NCBI GenBank assembly: GCA_037975125.1
Contig: CM075857.1
Span: 47,931,172-47,995,171 of the forward strand
Reading direction: 5' to 3'
DNA length: 64,000 bases
Source: Latrodectus hesperus
Lineage: Eukaryota; Arthropoda; Arachnida; Araneae; Theridiidae
In this document: piece after piece, positions 43,536 through 52,893 of the stretch
How positions within the stretch are numbered: the stretch's first letter is position 1
Layout of the letters: each line of letters starts with the position of its first letter
Notes under the pieces: generated by a model
What the model saw: the letters and a program-made list of their open reading frames with translations, nothing else
Databases searched by the model: none
Told to the model about the DNA's origin: nothing
Translations under genes and position numbers: made by a program

Positions 43536-44660
43536 GTTTCAAAATTAAAGGAATTTTCACATTTGGTCAGTTATCTCTAAAGCTACTGGACAAATTTTAA
43601 TGAAATATGATATGTACATACATTGATACATTTCAATACAAAAATACTATGTAGCAGTTATAAAACACACACATGATCATGTATAATCCTCAGTTGATTC
43701 AGAAGGCATACAATAACGGTATTAGAATAGAATAAGAAAATGTATTAATAGGAAGTATGGTCCCCTCTTACAGCCCTCCAAGAGTGATTTCTAATTTAAA
43801 ATAAGGCAGTTCATGGTTTTCTATGGAAATTTGTCGCACTCATTCAACAACGCTGTTTATAGGCTCTAGATGGAATTGCCTTTTTCAGAGCATTCCCAGA
43901 TATGTTCTATACGGTTGAAGTCTGCAGATATGCAGGGCTAATACACCTGGTGAATATCGTCCCTTTCTAGAAATTCGTCGATCTTTGGGGCTTCACATTA
44001 TTGTCCACTGAAATGAACTTAGCATCCCCTGCATAGAAAACCGTGCATAGAATTTCAAGAACACATCCCTGTGCATCATAGTAGTCACACTGCCTCTGTC
44101 AAATACATGAACAGGTGTTCAATCATTGAGCATGATCCTGACCATATAATACTTGACGTCATAGAAGTAGATTTTGTAGACACTGGAAGACAGGTAGGTG
44201 GTCTCTGGTTCTCTCCATATGAAGGTATAGCGGGAATCTGTGGTTAAACTGAACCGACATACATAAGTGAAGAAAACTGTCTTCCAGAGATTCATACTCC
44301 AATCTCTATGCTCTCTGCACAGTATTAAACAATCTCCTGTGCATAAAAGTAAGCGGGACGCTAATCGCACAAATCATCATACAACAACCTTCTCTTATGA
44401 AGTCTTCTGGAAACTGTCACCTTTTAAACTCGGGTTCCTGTACCCCTATAGAAGTCAATAGAGAGAGAAAACATTCCTGTTACGCCTCGCAAGAATAAAC
44501 TAATGTCGATCTTCTTCGGCTGTCTTGGCATTTGGTTTAATTTGCCAAAAGTTCCCTCAATCAATTAGGTCTCCTGGATCTGTTTTCATAAATTGCACAC
44601 GATGTTGGGAGTTAAATTAAACTCTCTACATATATGGAATTGCAATTGGTCTGTTTCAAG
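43536..44660 (-). pseudogene. Degenerate Tc1-like transposon (transposase)
   Basis: Read on the minus strand, blocks follow Tc1 order: TAEEDRH near 44520 with an ARRNRNV piece (the helix-turn-helix region; Tc1 type TAxxDRxxxxxARRNR), then VRLASRLLLC, CREHRDWSMNLWKTVFF with CRFSLTTDSRYTFIWR (44119-44370; first catalytic Asp region, where the usual SDESRF is altered), then HVFDRGSV, and finally a DFNRIEHIWE block near 43900 (Tc1 type DLNPIEHVWD, which carries the third acidic residue). Stops and frameshifts separate the pieces. The left end, near 43536, is TTGGGTTTCAAAATTAAAGG, a plausible TIR; the partner TIR was not found. Inactive. Confidence 0.87.
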
Positions 44661-46097
44661 ACTGTCCACACTTCGTCACTTCATTCTATTATATAAAAAT
44701 TAGTGATTACTCATTGCTACTGCTACAATTTAAATTAAGTGGATTGCTGCACAAAAACATAAAGAAATTACATTAGGTATGCTAGCAGACAAAAAGTTTG
44801 TTTTTTTAACGTGGGCTTATAAATCCTGTTCTTTTACGGATATCACCCACATATACATGTTCACTCACGTATTCATCGTGCATAATTTACATCTTTCTAG
44901 AAGTGGTGGTTTTACATTTCAATGAGCACATTTCAAGAAATTAAACAGAATACACAAAATTCTGTTGAGTACTGTTGTTCAAAATTCTCTTCATTTTCTT
45001 CTACAGAAATTCTAGATGTACACTAACTTTTAAAATTCTAATGAGTTTTAACACTAGTGTACTGTACGTAAGCTTATTTTTCTACTGTAATAAATTTGAA
45101 AATACTTATAATGAAAATTCTTCGTTAATTATTCCATAAAAATATTTGTTAATGTTTGCACAATACATTTTTAGAACATTTTTGTAATTATTTAAAACAT
45201 CTGACGAATATTAAAAAATGTGCCTTGGCAAGAATTAAAAAACTATTACATTAAAAAAAACTTGCCTTGGTAAATATGTGAATTACTTTGCACTAAAATT
45301 ATGTTATCATTTATATTGTTTTAGAGGTTATCATTTGCATCTAAAACAATATAGTTAGGGAGGTAAAACCCTAAATCATGAGTGTGTATGTAGCACGATT
45401 ATTCTAATTGTTCAATGGATTGAAAAATCACAATGGAAGCTGGAATCCATTTATAAATTGGAGGTAGTATACAAGAATTTTGGATACGTGCAAACTTTTA
45501 CTGAATAAATTGAATGTTATAGTTGTATGTAAAATATTTATGCACTCCTATGTTTTCTTATATTAAGAATAATTTCGCATGACAAAGCAGGTCCTTGAGC
45601 ATTTTTTCAGTCTGTGAATTAGATTTTAAAATTTTCTGAGATTAATCAGTATAAATACACAAAAATATCTTGAAATAACAACGCCGCGACATTTAAAGAA
45701 GATGCAAACTGTAAAGTTATTAGACATGTATTTCAGCATTAAAAAATGGAATAATATTGAAAGTGATTTAATTAAAGCACTTTTGATCAATAATCTGTTT
45801 CATCAAAATAAAAAGTGAGCTATTTTAAGGCTTTTTTTGATTTTAATTAGAGGTAGAACCTGTAATAAGAACTACATTTATACAATTGATATAAACTAGA
45901 GATATTTACAGCAATCGTACTTGTATTCTTTTCACATCGTTTGATCGTTTGAAAGATCCATACATTCGCATACATTTTCGTATCAAATTACAATTTTAAG
46001 AAAAACTTTATATGTTTGTATCTTCTCTATGAAATATATATGGCACATATATTAATTACCACTTTCCAGACGGTAGCCTTTTATGTTAAATATTACG

Positions 46098-46098
<1 letters not shown>
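44661..46098. other. AT-rich noncoding DNA, nothing recognised
   Basis: May contain the unrecognised right end of the Tc1-like copy; otherwise nothing seen. Confidence 0.55.

Positions 46099-46164
<66 letters not shown>
46099..46164. repeat. (TA)n microsatellite
   Basis: Pure TA array of about 65 bp. Confidence 0.96.
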
Positions 46165-46168
<4 letters not shown>

Positions 46169-48331
46169 TGTATATATGTATACCGGAAATATATACGAGA
46201 CTTAAGTTTTAATTGAAATACATAATTTTTTTCTAGAAAATTTCTTTAAGCATAATTTGTTTGTCTACCTACAAAACGTAAAAAACAAATAGAAAAATAA
46301 ATATAAGTTATCGTAAATCAAACATAATGGTAAGATACCTCTTATGAGTTGGTAACAAATCGATTTGAACTGAAAACAGAATTTCAATGTCATTTGAGAC
46401 TTTACTACTTTTTTGTTCATGTACCAGCATTAAAAAAAATTGAACTGGAAACGCACCAGGTGTTTGAAAATTTTGAAACCAAATACGGGTTTCTTTTTAT
46501 CGGTTTTCAACTGCAGAATTGAAATACGTTATTTAATATGTGACTGCTTGAATATGAGTTCCAAGGAATTTGCATAAATATCGTATATTGTTAAGCACAA
46601 AGAAAAAAAAGGACACTAAACCCAAAATCTCTAAGTTAAAAAAATACATTCACTTTCAATTTCCAAAATCCATATTTCAACCTCTCTGATGTTGAAAATT
46701 TTCTTTCATGTTTTTGTTTCTGTGACTAATTTAGCTTCGTGACTTAAAATAGAGATAAGTCAACTATGATTGTACGGTAAAAAAAAGTCTCCTTCTTTTT
46801 ATTCATCAGCTTAACTGGAACAACCACATTTTCGAAACCATAATTTTTTGTCGATCATGCAATTTTTTCATGATAAAGACCGTCTATTTGGAGGTTTATT
46901 GAAAATTCTGAATTGAAGTATTACTTTATGTTAAATGTTATACACGTGTATTGAATTTTAAAAAGTGAATTACCCTTTTAATATTTTTGGATGATTCAAT
47001 ATTTTAGGATTTCTGTTCAATAGAATTTTCTTTTATAAAATATTAAATAGAAAATTTATTGAGAATAATTTCTGGAGAAGTTATTAAATCATTTAGTTTA
47101 TAAATTTAAAAATTAAGTACAATATACGCTCGTTTTTTAAAAACGTCAAATTTACGAGTATTCACATTTATAAAAACTAGTTGTTTGTTCCTAACATGTC
47201 TCTACTGACACGTATCGATAATCTTAAATTTCATTTATTAATTAAAGTCTATAGAATTCATTTTTATGCATTCTTTAGCAGCGTTTGTCTTTTATCATTT
47301 TATTAAAAAAGTTCTTATTATTTTATTGTTGAGAAACTTGGATCCATGAGTTTTTTGGAGAATCATAAATCGTCCAAATTTTGGGAAAATAACTGAATGT
47401 CTAATGTTGAAATTCCTGATTTTTGGAAGTAAATCCACTTCACCCGTAGACATTTACTATGGATCAGAGTGTAATCAATAGGTTCAATCGTATATGTCGT
47501 AAGATACTTTTGCAAGGTGTGATACTGGCTTTGAAATGCCATGTGAAATCAATATTCTAGACGCCATACACTTTTAAGCTTGAAGTAATGTTGTAGAGGG
47601 AAAAAATGATAAAAAATGAGCTCTATTCATTTAAGATTATAATTTGTTTAAAAAAACTGTAAGCACATATAGAAATTAAGAATATTTATCTCACAATTTC
47701 AGTAAAAATGAGTTACTCTTTCTGAAGCCTTCTGCTGCGACAATTATATTTTAGATCTTTTTGAATGAGAACTCAGATCTAATTTGTATATAAGAATTAT
47801 CGAGTGATAAATTAATTAAAATCATAATGAATGAGAAAAAAGGGAGTTTCAGATTTTAAGCTAAAAAAATGATGCACACCTGTATCTTTATGCAAAACAA
47901 AGAAATCTATGGCTGACAAGATTGAGAACATTCGGGAGAAAAATAACAAAATGCTTTTTTACATCACATTTCAAGAAAATGTTTAAAATTTATTCCTGTT
48001 TAGAATTAATTTTAAGCATTAACTTAAAATTCGCAACATGACTTGAAATCAATTTTAAATATGATTCGATTTAAACTGTTCACATTTTGTTATTTTATTT
48101 AAATTATTCAATCCGCAGATATTAAATGTTAAGAACATTTAGTTTTTTAAAATTAAAAATTTTTTTAATTGATTATTTAAGTAAATGTTGTGTAATATCA
48201 GATATTAGAACAAAAAAGATGTATCGTAATTTTTTATTTATCTACTGATATTAAATTAAATTTGTGTTATATTTAGGCAATACTTAAAATCTCTTCTGCT
48301 ACTACTGTATTTATTCAAATAAACAACGGAG
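46165..48331. other. AT-rich noncoding DNA, nothing recognised
   Basis: Left flank of the LTR retrotransposon. No gene or repeat recognised. Confidence 0.6.
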
Positions 48332-48336
48332 AACCA
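48332..48336. repeat. Target-site duplication, left copy (AACCA)
   Basis: AACCA directly outside the outer edge of the left LTR, identical to 55162-55166 outside the right LTR. A 5-bp duplication is the usual size for Ty3/gypsy-type integration. Confidence 0.9.
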
Positions 48337-48455
48337 AGTAAAAAACGTTCTCCCTCCTTCTAAATCGGAAATGGTAATCCGTTATGAAAGAATTTCTATT
48401 GCGTAGGTCTTGGAGGAAAGAATACGATAACACTATGTCAGATGCTAATTTTTAA

Positions 48456-48461
48456 TTTATT
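48456..48461 (-). promoter_or_regulatory. Candidate polyadenylation signal AATAAA in the LTR
   Basis: The complement of TTTATT, in the element sense, about 120 bases before the LTR end. The equivalent is present in the other LTR. Position is suitable for the R/U5 boundary, but AATAAA occurs by chance in AT-rich DNA. Confidence 0.4.
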
Positions 48462-48502
48462 TTCTAAGCATCACATAACAAAATACATTAAAAATCAAAT
48501 AT

Positions 48503-48750
48503 GGCTTGTGAAGCCGATAAATATATTCATAAGAGACTGGCGTCTCAAATACTCTGAAGAATCACATACAAATTTGGCTTAAGAAGCCCAAACAATTAAT
48601 TAACCATTAGTTTCGAGACTGATGTCTCTAATAACAAAACATTTATTAATAACACGGCTTGAGAAGCCGAACTAATTGGTTAGTTAGACAAAAAGAGACA
48701 GGCGTCTCAACGAGCATAAAAATGCCATATCTAAGTAGGCTTCGGGAGCC
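48503..48750. repeat. Alternating palindrome array in the LTR (A-B-A-B-A-B-A)
   Basis: Type A is GGCTT-3nt-AAGCC at 48503-48515, 48576-48588, 48656-48668 and 48738-48750; the last copy has GAGCC as its right arm. Type B is GAGAC-4nt-GTCTC at 48533-48546, 48615-48628 and 48695-48708. From B1 onward the start-to-start spacing is 39-43 bp, giving an A+B period of about 80 bp. The intervening AT-rich sequence is not conserved. The same array is in the other LTR. Function unknown; paired half-sites for a regulator or small RNA stems are possibilities. Confidence 0.93.
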
Positions 48751-48943
48751 TAAAAAACAGCCATTTTGTTACAAGGCGAGGTCTTCTCTGTCCGTCACCC
48801 CCGCAGGAATTCCACTCCAAAAACTAAACTAAAAAAAAAACTCCTTCGCCTCTGTGCCACCCTTCTCTTCCCCGGATGTAAAAGGGTGGTGGGGTAGAGG
48901 AAGTAATGACTGGATGTCGTCTAAGAATCTTCCGACTTTCACA

Positions 48944-48962
48944 CGTCCCCCCAAAGGAAGCA
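48944..48962 (-). promoter_or_regulatory. Polypurine tract
   Basis: In element sense, the internal sequence ending right at the 3' LTR is CTTTGGGGGGACG, with a six-G run next to TGTGAAAG of the LTR. This is the expected position for plus-strand primer formation, although purity is modest (a C one base from the LTR). Confidence 0.7.
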
Positions 48963-49488
48963 CATTCGTCGCCAAGGGACAATGCTGCTGCACCTGAAAG
49001 AACAAGAGAAAAAAAACAAAAAAAACACAACCACCAAAACTAAAGGTGGCGTGATAGTATAGGTACGAGCTCGACTTTGCATAACTCCCCAAAGAAACAA
49101 AAATAATACAACAATATATGAGCAATAAACATATTATTTACATACATTATGACATACAAATACAATTGGATATACTGAAATAAAAGAAAAGATAATATCT
49201 TTAACTTTTTATAATACAACACACGCATAAAATTAAGAATACAGATGCAAGACTTAAAATTTTAGAATTCATGAAATGGCTTCTATTTTACTAAGTATAT
49301 TTGAGGATGATATATCCTGAAATCATTAGAAAATGATTGAAGTGTTCCATTCAAATAGGATGAATAAATATATGTTTTGTGAGATAGAGTCAATGGTAAC
49401 AATAAAGGAACCATTTAAGAAGTTTGTTTAAAAAAGTTTATAGGCAAAAGCCAGACTAGAATTGAAACAGATGACATCACATTTTGCC
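48963..49488 (-). other. 3' region between the CLOCK stop and the polypurine tract
   Basis: About 525 bp, AT-rich near the CLOCK stop (probably CLOCK 3' UTR) and more GC-rich near the LTR (probably original element sequence). In element sense a long T-rich tract (48997-49027) runs into TTTCAG (48994-48999), then GTGCAGCAGC, a good match to a splice acceptor. The boundary between captured 3' UTR and element sequence could not be fixed; it may be near 49080-49110. Short open frames here are not recognised as genes. Confidence 0.5.
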
Positions 49489-50913
49489 TTACATTTCACT
49501 TAAATTGAGTTCATTTCTCATATATTTAGGAGGCATTGGATGACTCAGTGAATAACTTTGAGAAAGTGTTTCATTGTTTTGTTCACCAGGAAGAAGAGGC
49601 ATTGTGAATGAGGTAACATTACCACACATATTAGGTTCAAAATTCATATAAGTCCTAGACGAGCCAGCAAATGTTTGAGTAGTCCTTGTATAGCCGTCTA
49701 AGCTTTTAATAACATGGCTCTTAGTAGATATAGTAACCTGTTGCACAGGTTGACCAGGTGAATAAGAGTTTACATAAACAGGCAATGTTGGTATTCCAGA
49801 AACTTGACAAGCAGAAATGTCAGGTCGTCTTGGTGGAAGTTGATTGCCGTATTGAATCATCATAAGTTGTTCAGAAATTTTACGAAGCTCTTCTTGTTGC
49901 ATTCTTATTTGCTGCTGTAACAGTTGATGTCGACTACGTAAGTATTCATGAACTTGCACTTGATTTAACCTATAATTTCGAAAATCTGCTGCAGAAACAT
50001 CTGGATTGACCAAAAAAGATGGGGATGAAGGAACAAGTGATTCGCCATCAGGTGAGACTTGATTAGATGCTTCACCAGTCTCCTGAGAAGATATGGCAGG
50101 ATCAGAGGATGAAATAAATGCATTCATGTTCATATCATTGACACTCTGATGAGGAGTGATCATGGGTTGCTGGGGCTGCACAAAATTGTTGGAAAATATG
50201 GTATGAGCTGCTCTAGTCACTGGTGAAACCATCTCTTTATTTCTTTTACCTTTAGCGAAGCACTGTTTAGAACGCTCAGAGGATAAACTTCCAAGAGAAC
50301 TAGCTGACGGTGAAAGTGATAGACAGGCACTTTGGGTATGTGCAGCTGTAGTTTGGGGTACGGTCATTGGGCTAGAATTCTTAGCATTCCTCTTGGGTAT
50401 TTCTTGTAAACTCTTTAGAACCTCTTCAGTGCTTACAACTGTTTGTGTGCACACAATGAACTCTGAATTAGAATTCCATTGATCATAAGAAGTAAAATAA
50501 TGTGTCTGAAGCCATATCCACTGCTGCCCTTTAGTCAAGAAGCGATAAAAGCATGAAGTACCTTCACCAGTTTGCATCAAAAGTTCATGGGAAGAAGAAA
50601 CTTTATCCAAATCATCAACGTGATTATAGTCATAGCCAGATGTACTCAGGACTTCAAATTGTAAATAGCCAATAATTGGTGGTATTTTGTGGTCAAAAAA
50701 CAAAAACTTCCACTCGAGACTATGTCTGGAAGTGAATTCATTTTTCACATCATCAGACAAATTAACAACTCGTAGAAAATGAGGGGTTTGTAGGCGACCT
50801 ACAGCAATGAAACAAGACCTAATTTCCATTCCACCAGTTGGTATGGAACAAATGCTACTGCAGCTATTGCTATCACAATCAAAGCCTGATGGATTATTTC
50901 CTTCATAAGAAGA
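49489..50913 (-). CDS. Clk-like (captured fragment): CLOCK-derived segment: PAS-B to C-terminus, intronless
   Basis: CLOCK is the bHLH-PAS activator that pairs with CYCLE/BMAL1 and drives period and timeless. The PAS-B domain here (about residues 495-620 of the fusion) is strongly CLOCK-like, including [16 protein letters not shown], FEVLxTSGYDY and [15 protein letters not shown]. The C-terminal part has the CLOCK-type glutamine-rich helix. Roughly 470 codons run with no intron or stop, although CLOCK genes in animals are divided into many exons in this region. That points to capture from a spliced mRNA. The missing bHLH means no DNA binding of its own. The intact frame suggests either recent capture or retained function. 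Confidence 0.93.
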   Translation of the reverse strand, partial: SSYEGNNPSGFDCDSNSCSSICSIPTGGMEIRSCFIAVGRLQTPHFLRVVNLSDDVKNEFTSRHSLEWKFLFFDHKIPPIIGYLQFEVLSTSGYDYNHVDDLDKVSSSHELLMQTGEGTSCFYRFLTKGQQWIWLQTHYFTSYDQWNSNSEFIVCTQTVVSTEEVLKSLQEIPKRNAKNSSPMTVPQTTAAHTQSACLSLSPSASSLGSLSSERSKQCFAKGKRNKEMVSPVTRAAHTIFSNNFVQPQQPMITPHQSVNDMNMNAFISSSDPAISSQETGEASNQVSPDGESLVPSSPSFLVNPDVSAADFRNYRLNQVQVHEYLRSRHQLLQQQIRMQQEELRKISEQLMMIQYGNQLPPRRPDISACQVSGIPTLPVYVNSYSPGQPVQQVTISTKSHVIKSLDGYTRTTQTFAGSSRTYMNFEPNMCGNVTSFTMPLLPGEQNNETLSQSYSLSHPMPPKYMRNELNLSEM

Positions 50914-52293
50914 AGGCCAGAAAAAGGAATATTTGATTCTTTGTATTATTTTCTGTTCGTCTAGGTGACCAGCCAACGGGATATCATGAGCTATCTTAAT
51001 TACTTCATTCCTTTTACAGCGAGGAGGAACAACCTGCTTAACAATCTTGCCACATATACTCTCCAAGTGGATCAGGAGCTCACCGTTTAATTCATACGAA
51101 GACAGATTCTTCTGGGCTAAATCCCAAACAGAAGATAAAGATTCATCAGTTCTTTGAAGCTCAATGAACTCTTTCTTCAAATCTCGGGCATCTGATTCCT
51201 GAACATTGCCCTGTGATACAGCCAAAGTAGCTATAATATCCTCATTACCTTCAATTAGGTTTCCTTCATTTATGACACTTCCACCATTTTCCTTTAGTTC
51301 TTCAATCACATTTTTATTTAGTTTGTCTTCTGATACGCTATAAATCTGAATGTTTTCTTTTAAAGCCGTGTATGCTGTCGTACTGATCAAGAATTCATTA
51401 ACGAGCTTATTAGAAACAGCGCATGTTATTGGCACTGATCCATGAAGTCCATCATCTAACTTCATGTTAAAGATTCTTAAGGGTGTTACTTCCTTTTCTC
51501 CGAACGCCGATTGAATTTCAATTCTCCCCTCACCCTCAGAATAGATGTGTTCAACTAGATCCCTTCGTACTACTGATATTTGGGTACCTGAATCTAAAAT
51601 ACCACTCAAAAGTTTTTCACCACATCTAATATTTAGGATTTTAAGCTCGTCCACATTTCTTTTCGTTTCAACCGATAAGGACATCGGTGTAGTTATTTTA
51701 GCTGTTAAAATAGTTGGCTCAGAAATATTGTTTGAATGTGGAGCCCTGACAGTGTTAGTTTGAACTGTCTGACTAGGGTTTCTCTTCGGAGAATTCCTGT
51801 TAAAACAAAAGCGGGATATATGACCTTCTCCACCACACGAGTAACAAGTTGGCTTATAGCTGGGACGCTGCGCATCTGATCTTCCGTTATACTTTTGAGA
51901 CTTCCGGCTGTTGAAATGATTCGTATGTGGCTTACTCCTTTTATCTATGTGAGGACTGAGATGTTGATATCTCTCAAATTTTTCTTTGGAAACAGACACA
52001 ACCTTTTTCCTATCACCTCGGACACTTTCATATGCGTCCAGCTTCTCGGCTAATTGGGAAGGGGATGTCAATTTGGTCCATTCGTCCACAAAATGTTCTC
52101 TGACTTCAGCAGGTACTCTCTTTTTAATCTGATCGGTGATCATTAAATCTCTCAAACCTGCAAAATCATTAATTCCTAACCCTTCCAGCCATTCTTGAAA
52201 GTAATTTGAAATCTCGAAAGTAAAGTCGTTCCATGATTTGTCAGGAGATTTTTGATGCATTATAAACCTTTTACGAAAACTTTCTGGATTCAT
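49489..52293 (-). CDS. Chimeric Gag-protease-integrase(N)-CLOCK fusion protein
   Basis: 934 codons without a break. Residues 1-110 are the C-terminal gag capsid-like part. A CCHC zinc knuckle has C150, C153, H158 and C163. The aspartic protease active site LDSGTQIS has D234. An integrase-type H2C2 N-terminal region ends with H436 and H443 (HDIPLAGHL) and the RIKYSFFWP motif at 452-460; the two cysteines that should follow are missing. At about residue 461 the frame passes straight into [15 protein letters not shown] (495-504), [20 protein letters not shown] (522-541), [10 protein letters not shown], then [18 protein letters not shown] (582-599) of PAS-B, with the [17 protein letters not shown] end. 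It continues through a Ser/Gln-rich linker and a glutamine-rich helix (781-812, [12 protein letters not shown]) to a natural TAA. bHLH and PAS-A are absent. The start is the first Met after the gag stop at 52411, in the same frame as upstream gag. Confidence 0.93.
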   Translation of the reverse strand: MNPESFRKRFIMHQKSPDKSWNDFTFEISNYFQEWLEGLGINDFAGLRDLMITDQIKKRVPAEVREHFVDEWTKLTSPSQLAEKLDAYESVRGDRKKVVSVSKEKFERYQHLSPHIDKRSKPHTNHFNSRKSQKYNGRSDAQRPSYKPTCYSCGGEGHISRFCFNRNSPKRNPSQTVQTNTVRAPHSNNISEPTILTAKITTPMSLSVETKRNVDELKILNIRCGEKLLSGILDSGTQISVVRRDLVEHIYSEGEGRIEIQSAFGEKEVTPLRIFNMKLDDGLHGSVPITCAVSNKLVNEFLISTTAYTALKENIQIYSVSEDKLNKNVIEELKENGGSVINEGNLIEGNEDIIATLAVSQGNVQESDARDLKKEFIELQRTDESLSSVWDLAQKNLSSYELNGELLIHLESICGKIVKQVVPPRCKRNEVIKIAHDIPLAGHLDEQKIIQRIKYSFFWPSSYEGNNPSGFDCDSNSCSSICSIPTGGMEIRSCFIAVGRLQTPHFLRVVNLSDDVKNEFTSRHSLEWKFLFFDHKIPPIIGYLQFEVLSTSGYDYNHVDDLDKVSSSHELLMQTGEGTSCFYRFLTKGQQWIWLQTHYFTSYDQWNSNSEFIVCTQTVVSTEEVLKSLQEIPKRNAKNSSPMTVPQTTAAHTQSACLSLSPSASSLGSLSSERSKQCFAKGKRNKEMVSPVTRAAHTIFSNNFVQPQQPMITPHQSVNDMNMNAFISSSDPAISSQETGEASNQVSPDGESLVPSSPSFLVNPDVSAADFRNYRLNQVQVHEYLRSRHQLLQQQIRMQQEELRKISEQLMMIQYGNQLPPRRPDISACQVSGIPTLPVYVNSYSPGQPVQQVTISTKSHVIKSLDGYTRTTQTFAGSSRTYMNFEPNMCGNVTSFTMPLLPGEQNNETLSQSYSLSHPMPPKYMRNELNLSEM

Positions 52294-52410
52294 TTTGAAT
52301 CTCTTTAATAAAATATTCTTTATGTAAGCATAATCTTCAAAATTCTCTTCAGATTCTCTCGCGATAAGTTGGACAATATCAGTTGGTATTAAAGTTAAAA
52401 GACTTGATAC

Positions 52411-52893
52411 CTAATCCCTGGAATCTACTCCTATTCTCTTTGCTTGTCTTTCAAAGAGGGATAAATAAATCACTATATCATCTGCCTTTAGATCTAACTT
52501 TGGCATCAATTTGACTAACTCGTGGCATGGAGCAAAATTATTTTCTGGAAACGGGGACAAACTTTTCTCTTTCTGAGTTTCGATCCTTAATTTTTCAAGT
52601 TCGAATTCCATTTCTCTCTCTCTAGCCTTAGCTTCTAACTCTATTTGTTTCTCCTTAGCTTTAGCTTCTAACTCCATTTGTTTCTCCTCAGTCTTAGCTT
52701 CTCTTAACTCTTTTTCTTTCCTATCGTTAATAACAGCTTCGAGGAAAGCTCTTACCAACTCTTCATCATAAGCCTTACTACCTGTGATCAGATTTTTAAG
52801 TTCAAAAGTTTTCATAGTGGGGCTCGGATCTTCGCCAAGCTCTTCCGCCAAACAGCGTAAATCCTCCTTCTTAGCTCTCATCAGAAATGCCAT
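52411..52893 (-). CDS. Gag N-terminal part, ended by an in-frame TAG
   Basis: 160 codons starting MAFLMRAKKEDLRCLAEELG, the start style of gag proteins of arthropod Ty3/gypsy elements. Residues about 55-112 are a charged coiled coil containing tandem EKQxELEAKAxE repeats. A capsid-like segment begins at about 130 (LMPKLDLKADDIVIYLSLFE). A TAG at 52411-52413 ends it. The next 39 codons and the 934-codon fusion continue in exactly the same frame. So this is one gag-to-CLOCK frame with a single stop. The TAG may be a late disabling mutation or a readthrough site, as some retroelements use between gag and pro, though its place inside gag argues for the former. Confidence 0.85.
   Translation of the reverse strand: MAFLMRAKKEDLRCLAEELGEDPSPTMKTFELKNLITGSKAYDEELVRAFLEAVINDRKEKELREAKTEEKQMELEAKAKEKQIELEAKAREREMEFELEKLRIETQKEKSLSPFPENNFAPCHELVKLMPKLDLKADDIVIYLSLFERQAKRIGVDSRD

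Larger units (their letters stand above)
48337..48943 (-). repeat. 3' LTR
   Basis: 607 bp. In element sense it begins TGTGAAAGTCGG and ends TTTTTTACT, so it has TG at the start but not the common CA end. It differs from the other LTR by about five substitutions and one single-base indel. It contains seven short palindromes of two alternating types (48503-48750). A minus-strand AATAAA lies at 48456-48461, a candidate polyadenylation signal. Confidence 0.95.

Noticed and set aside
48503..48750. CRISPR-like array
   Set aside because: The palindromes are short, alternate between two types and lie within an LTR of a eukaryotic retrotransposon; there are no uniform repeats with spacers or cas genes.
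48824..49228. Short minus-strand open frames next to the 3' LTR as genes
   Set aside because: They overlap the LTR, polypurine tract and T-rich tract, differ in frame and have no recognisable domain.
49489..50913. The native host Clk locus with an LTR element inserted next to it
   Set aside because: The segment lies between the two LTRs inside the TSD-bounded unit, is fused in frame to gag-protease and lacks introns, bHLH and PAS-A. No Clk exons were seen outside the element.
51545..51763. Plus-strand open frame in the protease region
   Set aside because: Shadow of the real minus-strand reading frame.
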